DNA of 64,000 nucleotides from Mactromeris polynyma (Eukaryota > Mollusca > Bivalvia > Venerida > Mactridae): the NCBI GenBank assembly GCA_032209605.1, contig JASFXZ010000056.1, positions 1,364,001 through 1,428,000 of the forward strand, in the 5' to 3' direction. Each line of letters starts with the position of its first letter. Within the stretch, counting starts at the first letter, position 1. Shown piece by piece: positions 31,541 to 45,300 of this stretch. The notes under the pieces are model-generated. The model made no database searches. It was given only the letters and a program-made list of their open reading frames with translations, and was not told where the DNA came from. The translations under genes were made by a program, and so were the position numbers.

Positions 31541-34500
31541 CTACAAAAGAGAAATCAACCATTCTCCGTTAAATCAAGCTTACTAATTTATATATAAACA
31601 ACACTTGCCGCGAGTGAGGCAAATAAAACTCCTTGTTTGCTTTTATCTATCATTGCTTACGATATGTAATTCCGTTAAAACCAATTGAGGCATTTATTTC
31701 TTCAACCGATGAACCAATAGAAGCAGTTTTCTCTTACCGGGAAACCAGTTGAAGTGTTTTTTTCGTTAAACGATAGAAGTATTTATCTCTTATTGTGTAA
31801 CCAGACGATAGCAATTTCTCTGTTTGAGTAAAATCTTTAAGTATTATCTTTAACCCAAAGGAGATTGTCACGAGTTCTTTCCCTTTATATATATATATTT
31901 TATAGTACTATATATACATATACTATACATGGTATACAGGGAAAGAACTCTAGAAGGGATAAAGGGAGAGAACTCGTGACAATCTCATGTTGTCTAACCA
32001 GTACGTACAGGTGAAGACTTTTTCTCTGGTCGGTTAACCGTATAATTATTTTCTCTAAACGGTTAACTTTCTTTAACCGGTAATCTAAACAGTTGAAGAA
32101 GTTTCTATAAACGGTTGATTACCAGAATATTTTTTTCTAACTGTCCTCAACTAAATTTACCAGAAGCAATAGTTTCTCTTTTACCTGTTAACCAATTGAA
32201 CATTTTCCAAAAACCAGTGAACCAGTTTAATTGTTTTTCTTAAAAGAGTTATTCACCGTGGCCAGCGTCTACGCCGCATATACGGAAACTACGCTTGTAA
32301 TACGGTGTATTGTACGCTCCATTTCCGGTGTTTCCTGTAGATTTTGTAAACAATGTTGCCAGTTTGCATACGTAAAGCTTCAATAAAAATAAACAGATCT
32401 TTTTACTTCATCGTTTGTTTACAAAATCTGCAGGAAATGTCGGAAATGGAGCGTACAATACACCGTATTACAAGCGTAGTTTCCGTATAAGCGATGTAGA
32501 CGGTGACCACGGTGTTATTAGCGATTAACAATAAAATAATATCACCGGTCAATGTTTAAATTACTGTACAAATGCTCACGTACAGTCCTGCGTTCAGTAA
32601 AGGTATTTGAGGCTATCGTTTCGTAACGTTTCGTAACGTTTTGCAATTTGGTTCCCGTGTGCAGCCAATGTGATACGGTGGGTCAGGGATACAAAACAAA
32701 ACGTTCGCCACTGTTTGCCGTAACTAATACGTACCAGATATCAAACACCCCGATTCCTTTCCATACACTGATAGCTTGACATACTTTGGTTGTAGGTACC
32801 ACAATTGGCGTCTGTGTTGTGGTCTGTGGTTCAGGTATCTCAGTTGTTGTTGTAGTCCGGGTCACAAAACGCTGTACTTTGACACATTCACACTGATCAG
32901 GGGGACAGTTGCCATGGGCACAGGCGTCCGCGCACCATCTATAAGAGAACATGTCATGAAATATTTTAATAAAGATGGTATGTACAGAGCAGCCTCTCTA
33001 GAGCAAACTCTCTTTGAGAGAAACACATGTAGGTTGTTTCTCTAGAGAGGTTAAACTGGAAGTAACTCAGTGATAATGTTGTTGAAGAAGGTTGTTGCTC
33101 GAGAGAGGGCCACCCTGAGTTGATTTAGAGTAAATCAATTAGAAATGTTTAATTATATGCTAGTTCGATTACGTTCAAAATTTATTATAAAACCTCGATT
33201 GCACGTTGACTTAATTAACCAGGAAACAATTCCCGCTTAAATGTTTATTTTGGAACAGGAAAGTTCCTTTTTGACTTATAGACAATGATAGCACTCGGTA
33301 GGCATGACAAACAGATAGCATAATTACAGTAGGCGTGGCTTAGAGATTGTACACAGTAGGCGTGGCTTACATATTGTAAATAATAGGCGTGGCTTACTGT
33401 AGGTTTCGCTAACAGATAGCACACACAGAGGGCGTGGCTTACATATAGCACACAGTAGGCGTGGCTAACATAGTGTACACAGAGGGCGTGGCTAACATTT
33501 AACACACAGTATGCGTGGCTAACAGATAGCACACAGTAAGCGTGGCTAACATAGTGTACACAGAGTGCGTGGCTAACATTTAACACACTGTATGCGTGGC
33601 TAACAGATAGCACACAGTAGGCGTGGCTAACAGATAGCACACAGTAGGCGTGGCTAACATAGTGTACACATAGGGCGTGGCTAACATTTAACACACTGTA
33701 GGCGTGGCTAATCATATAATCATACCGCAATATATTTCATCACAAGTGTAAACGCAACCTATCTTACCTATCTAAGTATTCGTTTCCAGCCCAGAGGTTC
33801 ACTGCTTTACATTCAATGCGATCCACAACTTGTACAAGTGGGTTTGTAGTTGTAACCTGTGAATGAAAAAGGATATCATCAAATGACACATCCAGTCATT
33901 TATCAGTATAACAACCTGCGATAATTTGTTCACAGACGAAATTCAATATTTTTACACAAAATACAATAAAACCTGTCTTGAGCAACAACCTCTGTTCAAC
34001 ACAATTATCCTTTTTTTCCACATTAAGAAAGTATTATTGAGCAACAACCTCTAAACAACGGGCTAAATTTTGGTCTCCAAATGGGTGTTGCATGGAATAG
34101 AAGGTAATACTGTAGTTCTCTTATACAAGATGTCGACTGTAACTTTGTTAATTCTCTGTTGTACGTAAACGTAATGTCATTCTCTCTTACGAGGGGAACT
34201 AACTCGAAAGCATTTAAATTATTAGTGAGCACGAGTTACATCCCTTGTTTAGCGGTCAGTCGATGTTTGCAATATTTCAAGAAAGTTCACAATGTCAATG
34301 TGAGCTTTGTAAATAAACTGGTTTTAAACTCTATCTATCACCTCACTAGCAGTACTACTATAAAACCTGGCGGATAGGCTTCCGGTTTAGCGTAAGATAG
34401 AGCCAAAATATTATTTTTTCTTGTTTATTTTGAGACGATTAATAACAATGATGTTAGATTGATTCAAGTCGTTGAAGAACATTTGAGTGCTGCTTTTGGA

Positions 34501-37500
34501 TAGGATTTACAACATCTTCTTTAAGTAACTTCATTTCAAGAAAACGCAACATGTGATGTCACTATTTGCAAGCAGGAAACAATATTTACTCCATATGTTC
34601 ACTTCGTTTTCATATAGCCATGTGTGGCAAATATTGCTTACTGTCAGTACATGGTGACGTCACATGTGACGTTTTATGGAAATGATGTCACTTAAAGAAG
34701 AGGGTGGAAATCGTACATCGGCGCTCATTTAGGCTTATGTACACAAAAAGTCAAGGCAAATGTTTTATTTGATTATTATAGCGTACAATATCTGCCAATG
34801 CCAATATATTTTTATCACCATAAACATTTACCAGCGGTTGTTGTGTTGTGGGTTTAGGGGTCGGTCTAGGGGTCGTGGTGGTACTTGTTGTTGTTGTTTT
34901 TCTTGTAGTAGTAGTTGGGGTTGTAGTTGAAGTGGTTGTTGTTGTAGATGGCGTCGTCGGTTTCGTCGTCGTTGACGTCGTCGTCGGCTTAGTAATCGGA
35001 TTCACACCTCCGGAGCAGTCGCAAGCATAAGCAGGGCAGTTTCCAATTCGGCAGTTATCCGTGCACCATTTGTCCATCTGTGTGTCCCCTTGCCAGTTGT
35101 TTATCGCAATGCAACCATCAGCCTTAATCAATGCCTGCAACCGTTAACACATGTAAAGTTGCAGTGTCGGAATTTTACGCCGTTTTGCAACAAAGATCGC
35201 ATATGTTGGGATTATGTCCCCTTGGACATCGGTAACGGTTTGCATAAGAAGTGGACTCAATATTAATGTTAAAATGCGTTAAATTATTTCATCTACTGCT
35301 TAAAGCGGCATTACTTATTTTATGTACTAGTAATATATGTATGTAAAAAATGTTGTTGTATATTTGGTAAGGAATGACATTCTTGTTGACGAAACTATTT
35401 TTTATTTTGCCGAATTTGACATTATTTCCGATACATCGGATTTCTTCGACGATATTTCCATATCATTGAATAACTCAAGGCATAAACTGTTGAATGTGAC
35501 TATTTCTGACATTACAACATGTAAGGACAACTATTTTGATGTTATGAAACCTAATTAAATGTCATTCCCTGTTCTATAGTGAGTATATGAGCGCCGCTAT
35601 GGGATTTATCACCTCTTCTATAAGTGACGTCATTTCAAGAAAACGCAACATGTGATGTCACTATTTGCAAGCAGGAAACAATATTTACTCCATATGGTCA
35701 CTTTGTTTTCATATTGCCTTATGGGGCAAATATTGTTTACTGTAAGTACATGGTGACGTTTTCTTGAAATGACGTCACAAAAGGAAGACGTTGGACATCG
35801 TACAGCGGCGCTCATATATTGTTTGATTTGTCAAAATCCTTACTTTCGTTTTGCTGCCTCAAATAATCTACTTTCGGTTTCATAAACATGTCACTGTCAA
35901 ACTAACAGATGATCTTTTTGTGAAATTAAATGCAATTTGGGTGGTTGGAAACTACATATATCCGTCAGAGATAAGAAAGGAAAAAGTAATGCCACTTTAA
36001 TAATCAATATAACGTTATCAATTTCGGTGTCTGTGTTTCAATTAAGAGTGAGTATTCGTTTTAACATTTCTTATCTCGAGATGATTTATTCAAGCAGTTG
36101 AATGACGTTAAGTCTCACGTACACAAAACGTCACAACAAATGTTTCATTTAATTATTATAGGGTACAATATCTGCCAATGCCAATTTTTTCTTATCGTCT
36201 TAAACATGTACCTGTGGTTGTGTTGTGGGTTTAGGGGTCGGTTGAGGGGTTGTGGTGGTACTTGTTGTTGTTGTTGTAGATGTCGTCGTCGGCTTCATGG
36301 TGGTCGTCGGCTTGGTCGGCGTATTCACACCTCCGGAGCAGTCGCAAGCTAAAGCAGGACAGTTTCCAATTAAACAGTTCTCCGTACACCATTTGTCCAT
36401 CTGTGGGAGCCCTCGCCAGTTGTTTATTGCAATGCAACCTCCAATTAATACCTGCAACCGATAAAACATGTAAGTTGCTCTGTCACAATTTTACGCCGTT
36501 TTGCGACATACTTTCAGTTATGTCACGGACATACAAACCATGGATTGGAAACTGGCTGATATTGGTGAAACGAGAACAGGAAGTAAGTTACCCACAATCC
36601 CAAACGCGTTCGGTAAGTATCGTGCCCCCATTTATCGCCAGTAGATTCGAAATGTCATCCGATTTAAAATCGACGCTCGTTAAGTCTTACAACTCATTAT
36701 TGATTAAGCATATACATGCATATAATTGTGTTGAAATTGGAAACGTTTCTTACAGAGCCCTACGCTTTACAAAAATAGTATATTTTCGTGTCTACATGTT
36801 GGCGCTACCGGTCACCTCAAGTAAGGAAACTGGAAGAAATGCCAGGCCTAATGAAAAATGCGTACATCCAAACGTCATGGTAAAACAAAAAATATGAATG
36901 GCAACCAAGAAATATACAGCTGTTGTAAATATGACGATTACGGCGGATCCAAATGTCAACTTCTCTCAATTCAGAAACAAGATGGCGGACGTCGCAATTT
37001 TATCGCGCGTTTGATCTCGGAATAAATCTCGCTGCTCGCGAGAGTTCAAACAAATCTATTTACTAGCAGACTAGCATCTTTGGATTCAAAATTGACATAT
37101 ATTTGGTATACGATTGTAGATAAATTATCAACAAGACAAATTTACCCTTTTAGACTCTAAAACCAATTTAACGACATGCGTGGTACATGTCGGGGTCAAC
37201 AACAATGCCTATAAGTACCTACGTGTACATGGTGACTGATGACCTTATAAACAAAAATAACGAACGAACAAAGCACTATGTGGCAAAATTCAACATTTTG
37301 TGCGGTAAAAAAATAGTTCTCGTTAAACGGATTTATAATTTCAATAACTTCGATAAATGCACGTAAGAGATGGATTATTGTTGTCATTTCTAGTTTAAAA
37401 CTGACATATTTCAGTCTTCATATAGCTTAAATATTAGATTCATCAGCACTCCAGCGTTCACGCCGCCATCTTGTTTTCATGATATTCGAACGGTATTTCA

Positions 37501-39300
37501 GAAAGTAGTGCCTATAGCCTTATGAGAAAAGAGATCGAAAAAAAGTAAGGCCGCTTTAATAATCGATATAAAGTTGCGAAAACGTCGCATTATTCCTGGA
37601 CCCAAGTACGTGTTTGTCGTCTTTTTGCGAAAAAAAAACTTGAACGTTTTACACTCTTGAGATAATTGTTACATACTGAGTTATGGAATTGCATTTCATT
37701 TCAGTTATGTGCTTTCCAGAACAATATAGGTAGTATAGATAGAAAGTATTTAGAAAGACGGATTCAACGATACCAAATAATCAAAACCGCCAAAAAATGA
37801 GTTACGTAGCTCTAGAAATACGGCGACTAATTGTTTTCTTACTTTTGGTGTCTGTGTTTCAATGATTGGTGGTTGAGTTGTTCTTTTCTCGGTGATGTGC
37901 ACGGGGGCTCGTGTGGTGGGAGTGATAGGGGCGTCAGTCACTTTCGGTTGAGGTGGTAGAAGGCTGTCCCCTACAATTGCTACGTCAGCACAGCCATAAA
38001 ACTCCTCCTGGGGACCGCACCCTACACATCCCCTTCCAGTGTCTGGGTCTACACCCCAACTGTTACCTAAAGTCAGTAAAAGGCTCAAAAGTAAAAGATA
38101 ATAGACATGGCATCTCAACATAATCAGCACAATTATTTTAACCGTAAATTTAGTACACTTCGTTTGATACAAATTAAGAACAAAAACTCTTATCTCCAAA
38201 AATGCACAGATCGTTTAATATTGTAATACACACTTTATCGGTACTTTGTTTACATGGGCACGAAATATTATTGTGTTTATATCTAAGAAAACATTGGTCG
38301 TTGGCGTGTTAATTTACGGTTACATTTTGTGTAAGATGTAATAATTAAATCCTGGAATCTGGTAAGGTGAACTGGACGCCGCTAAAATCGTTAACAAAAA
38401 TAACCAACAAAATAATTGGCTGGTTACCTGCGTGATATTTCCACTGAACCACACACTGGGTACAAGTCATACCAGCCGGAAGTACGTAATCCATACTCCA
38501 GATTCCGGTTCTCCTCGAATCAAGCATTACCCTAAAGTACAAGACCGGTAACAAGTAAGGTAAATGAAGAATAGCCTGGTACCCAGCGCATTACATTTAG
38601 ATTATTATACAAATATACTCGTAACATGTCAGTACTTACTATCACGTGACAGCGAGGGTGACAAGAATATTGTTACCCGAGATATTGAATATCAAATGAG
38701 GCGAAGAATATATGATACAGTAAAACCTCAATAATAAGACCACCATTGGGACCGTTGTAAACTGGTATCCTTATTGAGGTGGTCATAATTTTGAGGTTGA
38801 ATAAAGAGCAAAACAGTCAAACTGGACTCAAAATTCTGTTCTTAATTTTGACGTGGTCTTATTATTGAGGTGGACTTTAAGTTAGGTTTTACTGTAGTAT
38901 AATAATACGGGTTGTCAACATAAGGAGAATGATTTAACCGAGTCACCAGCTGATAATAAATATAATAATGATGATACAGTATGTAAAACAGTACAAACCA
39001 AACTCGATGATATTATCATTCTACAGTCTGAGTTTAATCATTATTTGTTATTTCTATATATTTAAGAAGCATCAAATTACATTATATTGTGCGGTATGCT
39101 TTAATGCATCAATGGGGGCGATGACATGGACCTTCATAATAGTACGTAACCGCAATATTAACATCAATTGTAAATCAACAAACGTCAAAATAGCGTATTT
39201 GGTTGTTAATATTAATTATAATAATAATAATAATAATAACATTTAATAGAAATGCTAGTATTAACTCTACTGCAACTCATAATAATTATAATAATGGCGA

Positions 39301-39331
<31 letters not shown>

Positions 39332-42300
39332 AGCGACCGAACGAACGAACGAACGAACGAACGAACGAACGAACGAACGAACGAACGAACGAACGAACGA
39401 ACGAACGAACGAACGAACGAACGAACGAACGAACGAACGAACGAACGAACGAACGAACGAACGAACGAACGAACGAACGAACGAACGAACGAACGAACGA
39501 ACGAACGAACGAACGAACGAACGAACGAACGAACGAACGAACGAACGAACGAACGAACGTACGAACGAACGAACGAACGAACGAACGAACGAACGAACGA
39601 ACGAACGAACGAACGAACGAACGAACGAACGAACGAACGAACGAACGAACGAACGAACGAACGAACGAACGAAAACGTTTAAGCGATACACATACTTGGT
39701 ACCCTTGCCATCGGCCCTTTGTAAAACATGCTGATCCAAACACTCCTGGGTGACTGCTTTATTTACATTGTTGTTTGGACAAATCCTGTATTCCATCCAT
39801 CCAAAATGATTGGCGGTTATATCCGTTTTTGTTGGGATTACCTGTCCCATCTGAAATACATTTGTAAATCGTATAATTATTTGGTTATTCAAGTATGTGA
39901 AGCATCAGACAAACTAATTTTACGGAGGACCGGTAGCGACTTATATGTCCGTGTAATTACCAATTGATATGTGTTATTCTTGATTTAAAAGTATTCACTA
40001 AGAATGAAGAAATGTTTAAATTAGACGATTTCTATGGATCAAAATGTCAATTTCTCTCGATTCAGACACAATATGGCGGACGTCGCAAACTTTTTATCGC
40101 GGGTTGGATCTCGGAAATATCTCGCAGCTCGCGAGAGTTCAAACGTATCTACATTGATATACTTGGACGTAACCATTTCATGGCTTATATGTCCGTGTCA
40201 ATGTTGACAAATCGACAGTGTATCATTTTTTTTAAATTTAATGTTCATGTTAAGAAGTATGAAGAAGTGTTCAGATGTATATCGGTGAAAAGTACGATGT
40301 AAATAATCGAGGAGTATCCACAGTTTTCATGCATTCATGATATTTCGTTAACTTAGTAATTGTATTACCTTGTAAGTTTTTACGATAACACCGGTTGCAA
40401 ATTTTCCACCAGCCTCGTTATCGTGTACTGCGTTCCAGGGATCTCCACAAACGCCACACTTTCCACCATTAGATTGCTTCCTCTGAAATAAAGCCAATGA
40501 AGAAATAAAATAATCAAGCATTATATCAAAATGAAATCTTAGGTAAACAACATATTACCACGTGATATTAAGCAACTGTGATTCGTGTGTGTGCGAAACC
40601 ATGACAACGGGCGAAAAGTCTATTATATTCTTTTAATTGTAGAAATAATTTTAACGAATACTTTCTTCGGGATGTCTCTTAGAGACAGATACTATATTTA
40701 TGAAAATAAGATTTTTTTTTATTTCGCAAGGGAGACAACTTTCGCCAATTTTGTATTGCAAAGTTATGGATGAAAACTAACCAGTCAAAAATAAGTCAAA
40801 AACAATGATTTAAATGCCTTATACAGAGCATGTGTGATAGTTTTGTTAGAGTTGCTATGATCTTGGCCTGATCTCTCAAAACATCTCAAATAGAAATCTC
40901 AACTCAATATGAGATTTTGGATCTCTTGAACAAATTTGAGAAAAAATCCTGTCTCATCTTTTTTGTTATGTAATATCAATTTTGAGTCTGGTCTAAGATG
41001 ACAAATACATGTATCTCTACAAGTTGAGACAATATTTGAGCCTAGATTTAGCTCAGATTGAGATGCTTCGGGAGATGGGGGGCTAGATCATAGTGAAGTA
41101 AGGTTTCATATACCCATTTTAAGCAGTGTGCATTAGTGCCCGTTCTCCTAGTTAAGTGACTGTTTTATTAGTCTTAAAGTAACTTTTAAGTAAAGATTAG
41201 CAAATATATGTTCAGCTTTACTGTGTTTGGTTGTGTACATGTATACATTGATTGTTATATAGTCTCTTGTAACTCCAGAATGGATTGGCAATGTACTTTT
41301 ATTGTTATAATTTGTATTGTATATATTATATGATTGTACATTGACGAGACTTGAATAAAATAAATAAAACAGTTTCATATTTTGTAAAGTTAATTGTAGG
41401 GCCGTTTAAATGTGATGACGTCACACATAGCGCTATTTTTTGGACATTTAATTTATCACACGTCAAAAGACGTGACCGCTCGCGAACTCTCGTACAAAGA
41501 GGATGGGAACTTTGAATAGCAATAGGAAATGTTTTGTTTATAAGATTGCGTAGGGTAAACCCAATTGTATTGAAAGTGTTCAATTTACAAATCATTTTAA
41601 ATAGATGATTCAACGAATTATCTTTAAAAATGCGTATAAAATACCCGTTGACTTAATCTCATTCGATAACTGATACGTTGTCAAGTTATCATGTTTTCTG
41701 CAATTGAATTGAAACACACTGGTTTACGATTTATCACAAAACATGTGGGCGTTTTGTGGCAATTGGATTGAAAACAATTACGCTCTACAGTAAACGTTGG
41801 CCCAAGTATATCAATGTTAACAGTTTTACGAACATATTGCAATTGGAGAAATCTCTGATTTATATTAATTGCCATTAAATTGTACAGCTTATCGAATTAT
41901 TTACTGACATATTGCTCTGACGAAACGCCTTAAAATGCTAAGTTTGTTACTCACATAAAAATACACCAATTAATTAGATACTGTGTCATTCTAAAAAGAC
42001 TTGGCATTTCAAATTTCTGATATGTTTTTTTAAAATCTAACCACTATACAAATGGACACCTTCCCCTTAGAAAGTATACTACACGCCATTAAAAACGAAA
42101 CTAAATTAGTGTATATAGATTAAATGATATACCAAGCAAAAACATATTAGGGACCAATTATATATTGGTCCCAGAATATATTATACATTATTGTACAAAT
42201 GTAATAAACCTTGTATCAATTAATAATGACATTAAGAATAATAACATATAACGAACAGTGCATTGCTATAGTACGTTGGTCCGTTTCGACAATCGCGATT

Positions 42301-45300
42301 CTTATTTAACTCACAAAACCACGATGCTCGCAAGAACAATGATGATCTATCACCATTCAATGTTTTAAGTTATATTACAAAACGTCTAATTGATATATTT
42401 ACAGTTTTAAATGAACTACATTCAGTAAAACTTCAATAAGAAGACCACCATTGGGATTCTTGAGAACTGGTCTTCTTTTTGATGTGGTCTTAATATGGAG
42501 GTGAAATAAAGAGCAAAACAGTGAAAATGGACTTGAAAATTGTGTTCTTAACAGTGTCGTGGTTTTATTATTGAGGTGGTCAATAAGTGATTCTTTGCTG
42601 AATGTACGTATGATATAATACGACTACCAATAACTACACATGTGTGTAATGTTATTATACTTTTTGGTATGCATGTACTTGCAAACTTTTGTAGTATGTG
42701 TGGAAGTACAACTATATGTTCTGTTCTGTTCTGCTGACCCAACCAGTGTTCCTGCGTTACCAACAAGTACTAACCAGTTCTTCCGCAAGCGACTGACAAC
42801 TTCTCCATATGAATCAGAAATGGTGGAAAAAAGACTTTGAACCTATTAACTTCAGTCACATTGTCACGGAGAGCATACGCTTACGTCAGTGGAGCTGTTT
42901 GATTGGTAGTCGAGTGTTCTACCGTATGACATAACCAGACAGGATTGATTCAATTTAAGAGTTACATATTGTTCTTAATTATATACAGAAAAATAATCGA
43001 GCAATTTCAAACAATGCAAGTTAAGGGCATCAATTAAATACGCTCATACATATTAAATATTGACGCAGATTTTACCATCATCTCACAAAGATAACCGAAG
43101 ATAACCGATGATTACCGAAAAAACCCGAAGATTTCCGATAATATTCGAATACTTCAGATTTTTCATCGGGTGTAACGTTGTGATGAGAGGAGCATTTTCC
43201 TTATTTTCATCGACAAACAAAGTCATTTAAACTTCGTTTCAAACTTAAATACAAACAAGGCGTGTTTGTACGATATTACTCGTTTATTGAAATTTCGATA
43301 GATAATATACGATTATAAGCATTTACTTCGGTTTTGAAAAGTACGAACAAAAATGTTCGAAAATTGCGAATTTGAATGATGCGTTTAAACAGCAGATATG
43401 CGCAGAATTTCAGTAAAAGTCGCCCGTTATAATAAAATGATAAATGATATTAAAAATGGTGTATGCTAAAGTAGCAATATTTTTGTTTTATACTTTTTCG
43501 TGGACGTTTTTTTAATCTGAGGTACAGGCGAATATCTTTAAAATTATAGCAGCGTTCAGAATCATTGCTAAAATTAGTAAAGCCTTTATACTGCATTGAA
43601 TACATACGACATATATGCTTAATTATCTTTCCATTTTAACAAACAAACAATTATAATGTATGACGGACTAAAAAGTATTTTATTGTACACGTATTGCGCA
43701 TGGACGAAAATCCCCGCTAGTTAAAAAAAATGACTTTTTTTTTTTAAATTTAAGATGCAATGTATTACAATCTTCTTGTTTCAACAAATACAGAGGCATA
43801 CATTATTAGTATATTATCTGATAATTCATATTTGTTCATGTGTTTAACGATATGAAACATATTATTCATGTTTGCTTAGGTAAATAATTACCCAAAAAAT
43901 ATTTTTCTTTCCATTTGTAGACATGTTTTTAAAATTAATTACTTCACAATGATGCAGTTTTTCCCCGTAAAGTTGCAGCTAAAGCATTTTTGTAATTCTG
44001 ATATTTAATTTGACTTTTATACACCGTGCAAGTAATTTGAAACAAATAGTCGGTTAAATTGAAATACATGTTTACATATCTTGGTAACAAAAGAAGCTCA
44101 CATTCTGTCATCAATGTCGATCTATCATGGAACGTAAAAAATCTTATTTGCGTCGCATTTACATCGCTTGTACCGAAGTAACCTCGTAAACTGTAAGTCA
44201 TTTACAGTCATTAAGCAGGCGGGGAACTTTGAAATTTAGTTTGACTACCGACTTCAATGCGGGCAGCACGTCTGTTATCGAATGTCTCGTACACAAACTA
44301 GATTTTATCGGGGAACCGACATTCCATTGACCCGGGCCCTAATCACCAGCGTTGTGTCTTTGTTTATATCATTGCCACGTGTCAATTAGACTGTTTGTGC
44401 GGAAACCTAGACTCAAGAAAAATGATAAATACAACACTGACTATTTTGTTCAACATGCGAGTGATTTGGGAATCTATCTGCCGCATCTAAGGTTTGAGGA
44501 CACAACACGCCGTCTATCTTTGGCAATACCGGTGTGGCAAGTTTTGTTATACTTTGGATAAAGCATTATAAAAAGCAAAAGGATTTCTGTACAAGCGGTC
44601 CCTTTTGTATGAGCACTTGCGTATACTAAAACTTTCTACACTACAAAAAAACAATATTTCTGAAAAATCTTAAACTTAAAATAATAAACAGTTGAACCTT
44701 ATTCATTCGAATTCATCGAGTCCGAAATTTTATTTCGAATAATACCTAGTTTCGAATAACCCATTTCAATTTGACGTGCCTAAGAAGGTTCACCGGGACT
44801 TTATGTGTATTTCGGATGATACCAAGTATTCGGATAAAAGGTTGTCGAATAAACGAGGTCCGTCTGTAGTTTATTTTTTAATATATGTAACATTTGTTTA
44901 CCCTACTTTACAGTTCTTGTGCATGATGGACAGTTTACGCCATTTAACGCAACGAACATGCGTGGAATACTTTACAGGTCGAAAGAGCTAAACGGCCATT
45001 TTGTTTTTTGAGACATGCACTACTTTATGACGGTGATCTGAAACGATGATGAACGTGATTTTGACAGGTTTACGTTGACGTTTTTCCATAGTTCAATTTA
45101 TTTGAATTCTAAATTATGTAGATTACTCAGGGCTCTATAAAACATGTTCAAAGTCTCGCGTCTCGGACTAATGGAAATGTAAAGTTTGACTTGTCCTACG
45201 TAGGAAGCGAGTTGTCCGAGAATATGGGTCAATTTAGTAACAAATAAACATATACAATGATAGCTCCACAATCTGAAATTAATAATCATATGTATGTGTT

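Noticed and set aside
33245..33730. 161-codon minus frame with SHAYCVL repeats
   Set aside because: 27-bp minisatellite inside an intron whose splice sites are well defined.
36280..36897. 205-codon plus-strand frame
   Set aside because: Its first part is antisense to LPMO-B exon 6 and the rest lies in an intron; no recognisable domain.
39203..39892. Long frames of NERT (plus) and FVRS (minus) repeats
   Set aside because: Produced by a (ACGA)n microsatellite that opens several frames at once; only the flanking exon 39696-39850 is coding.
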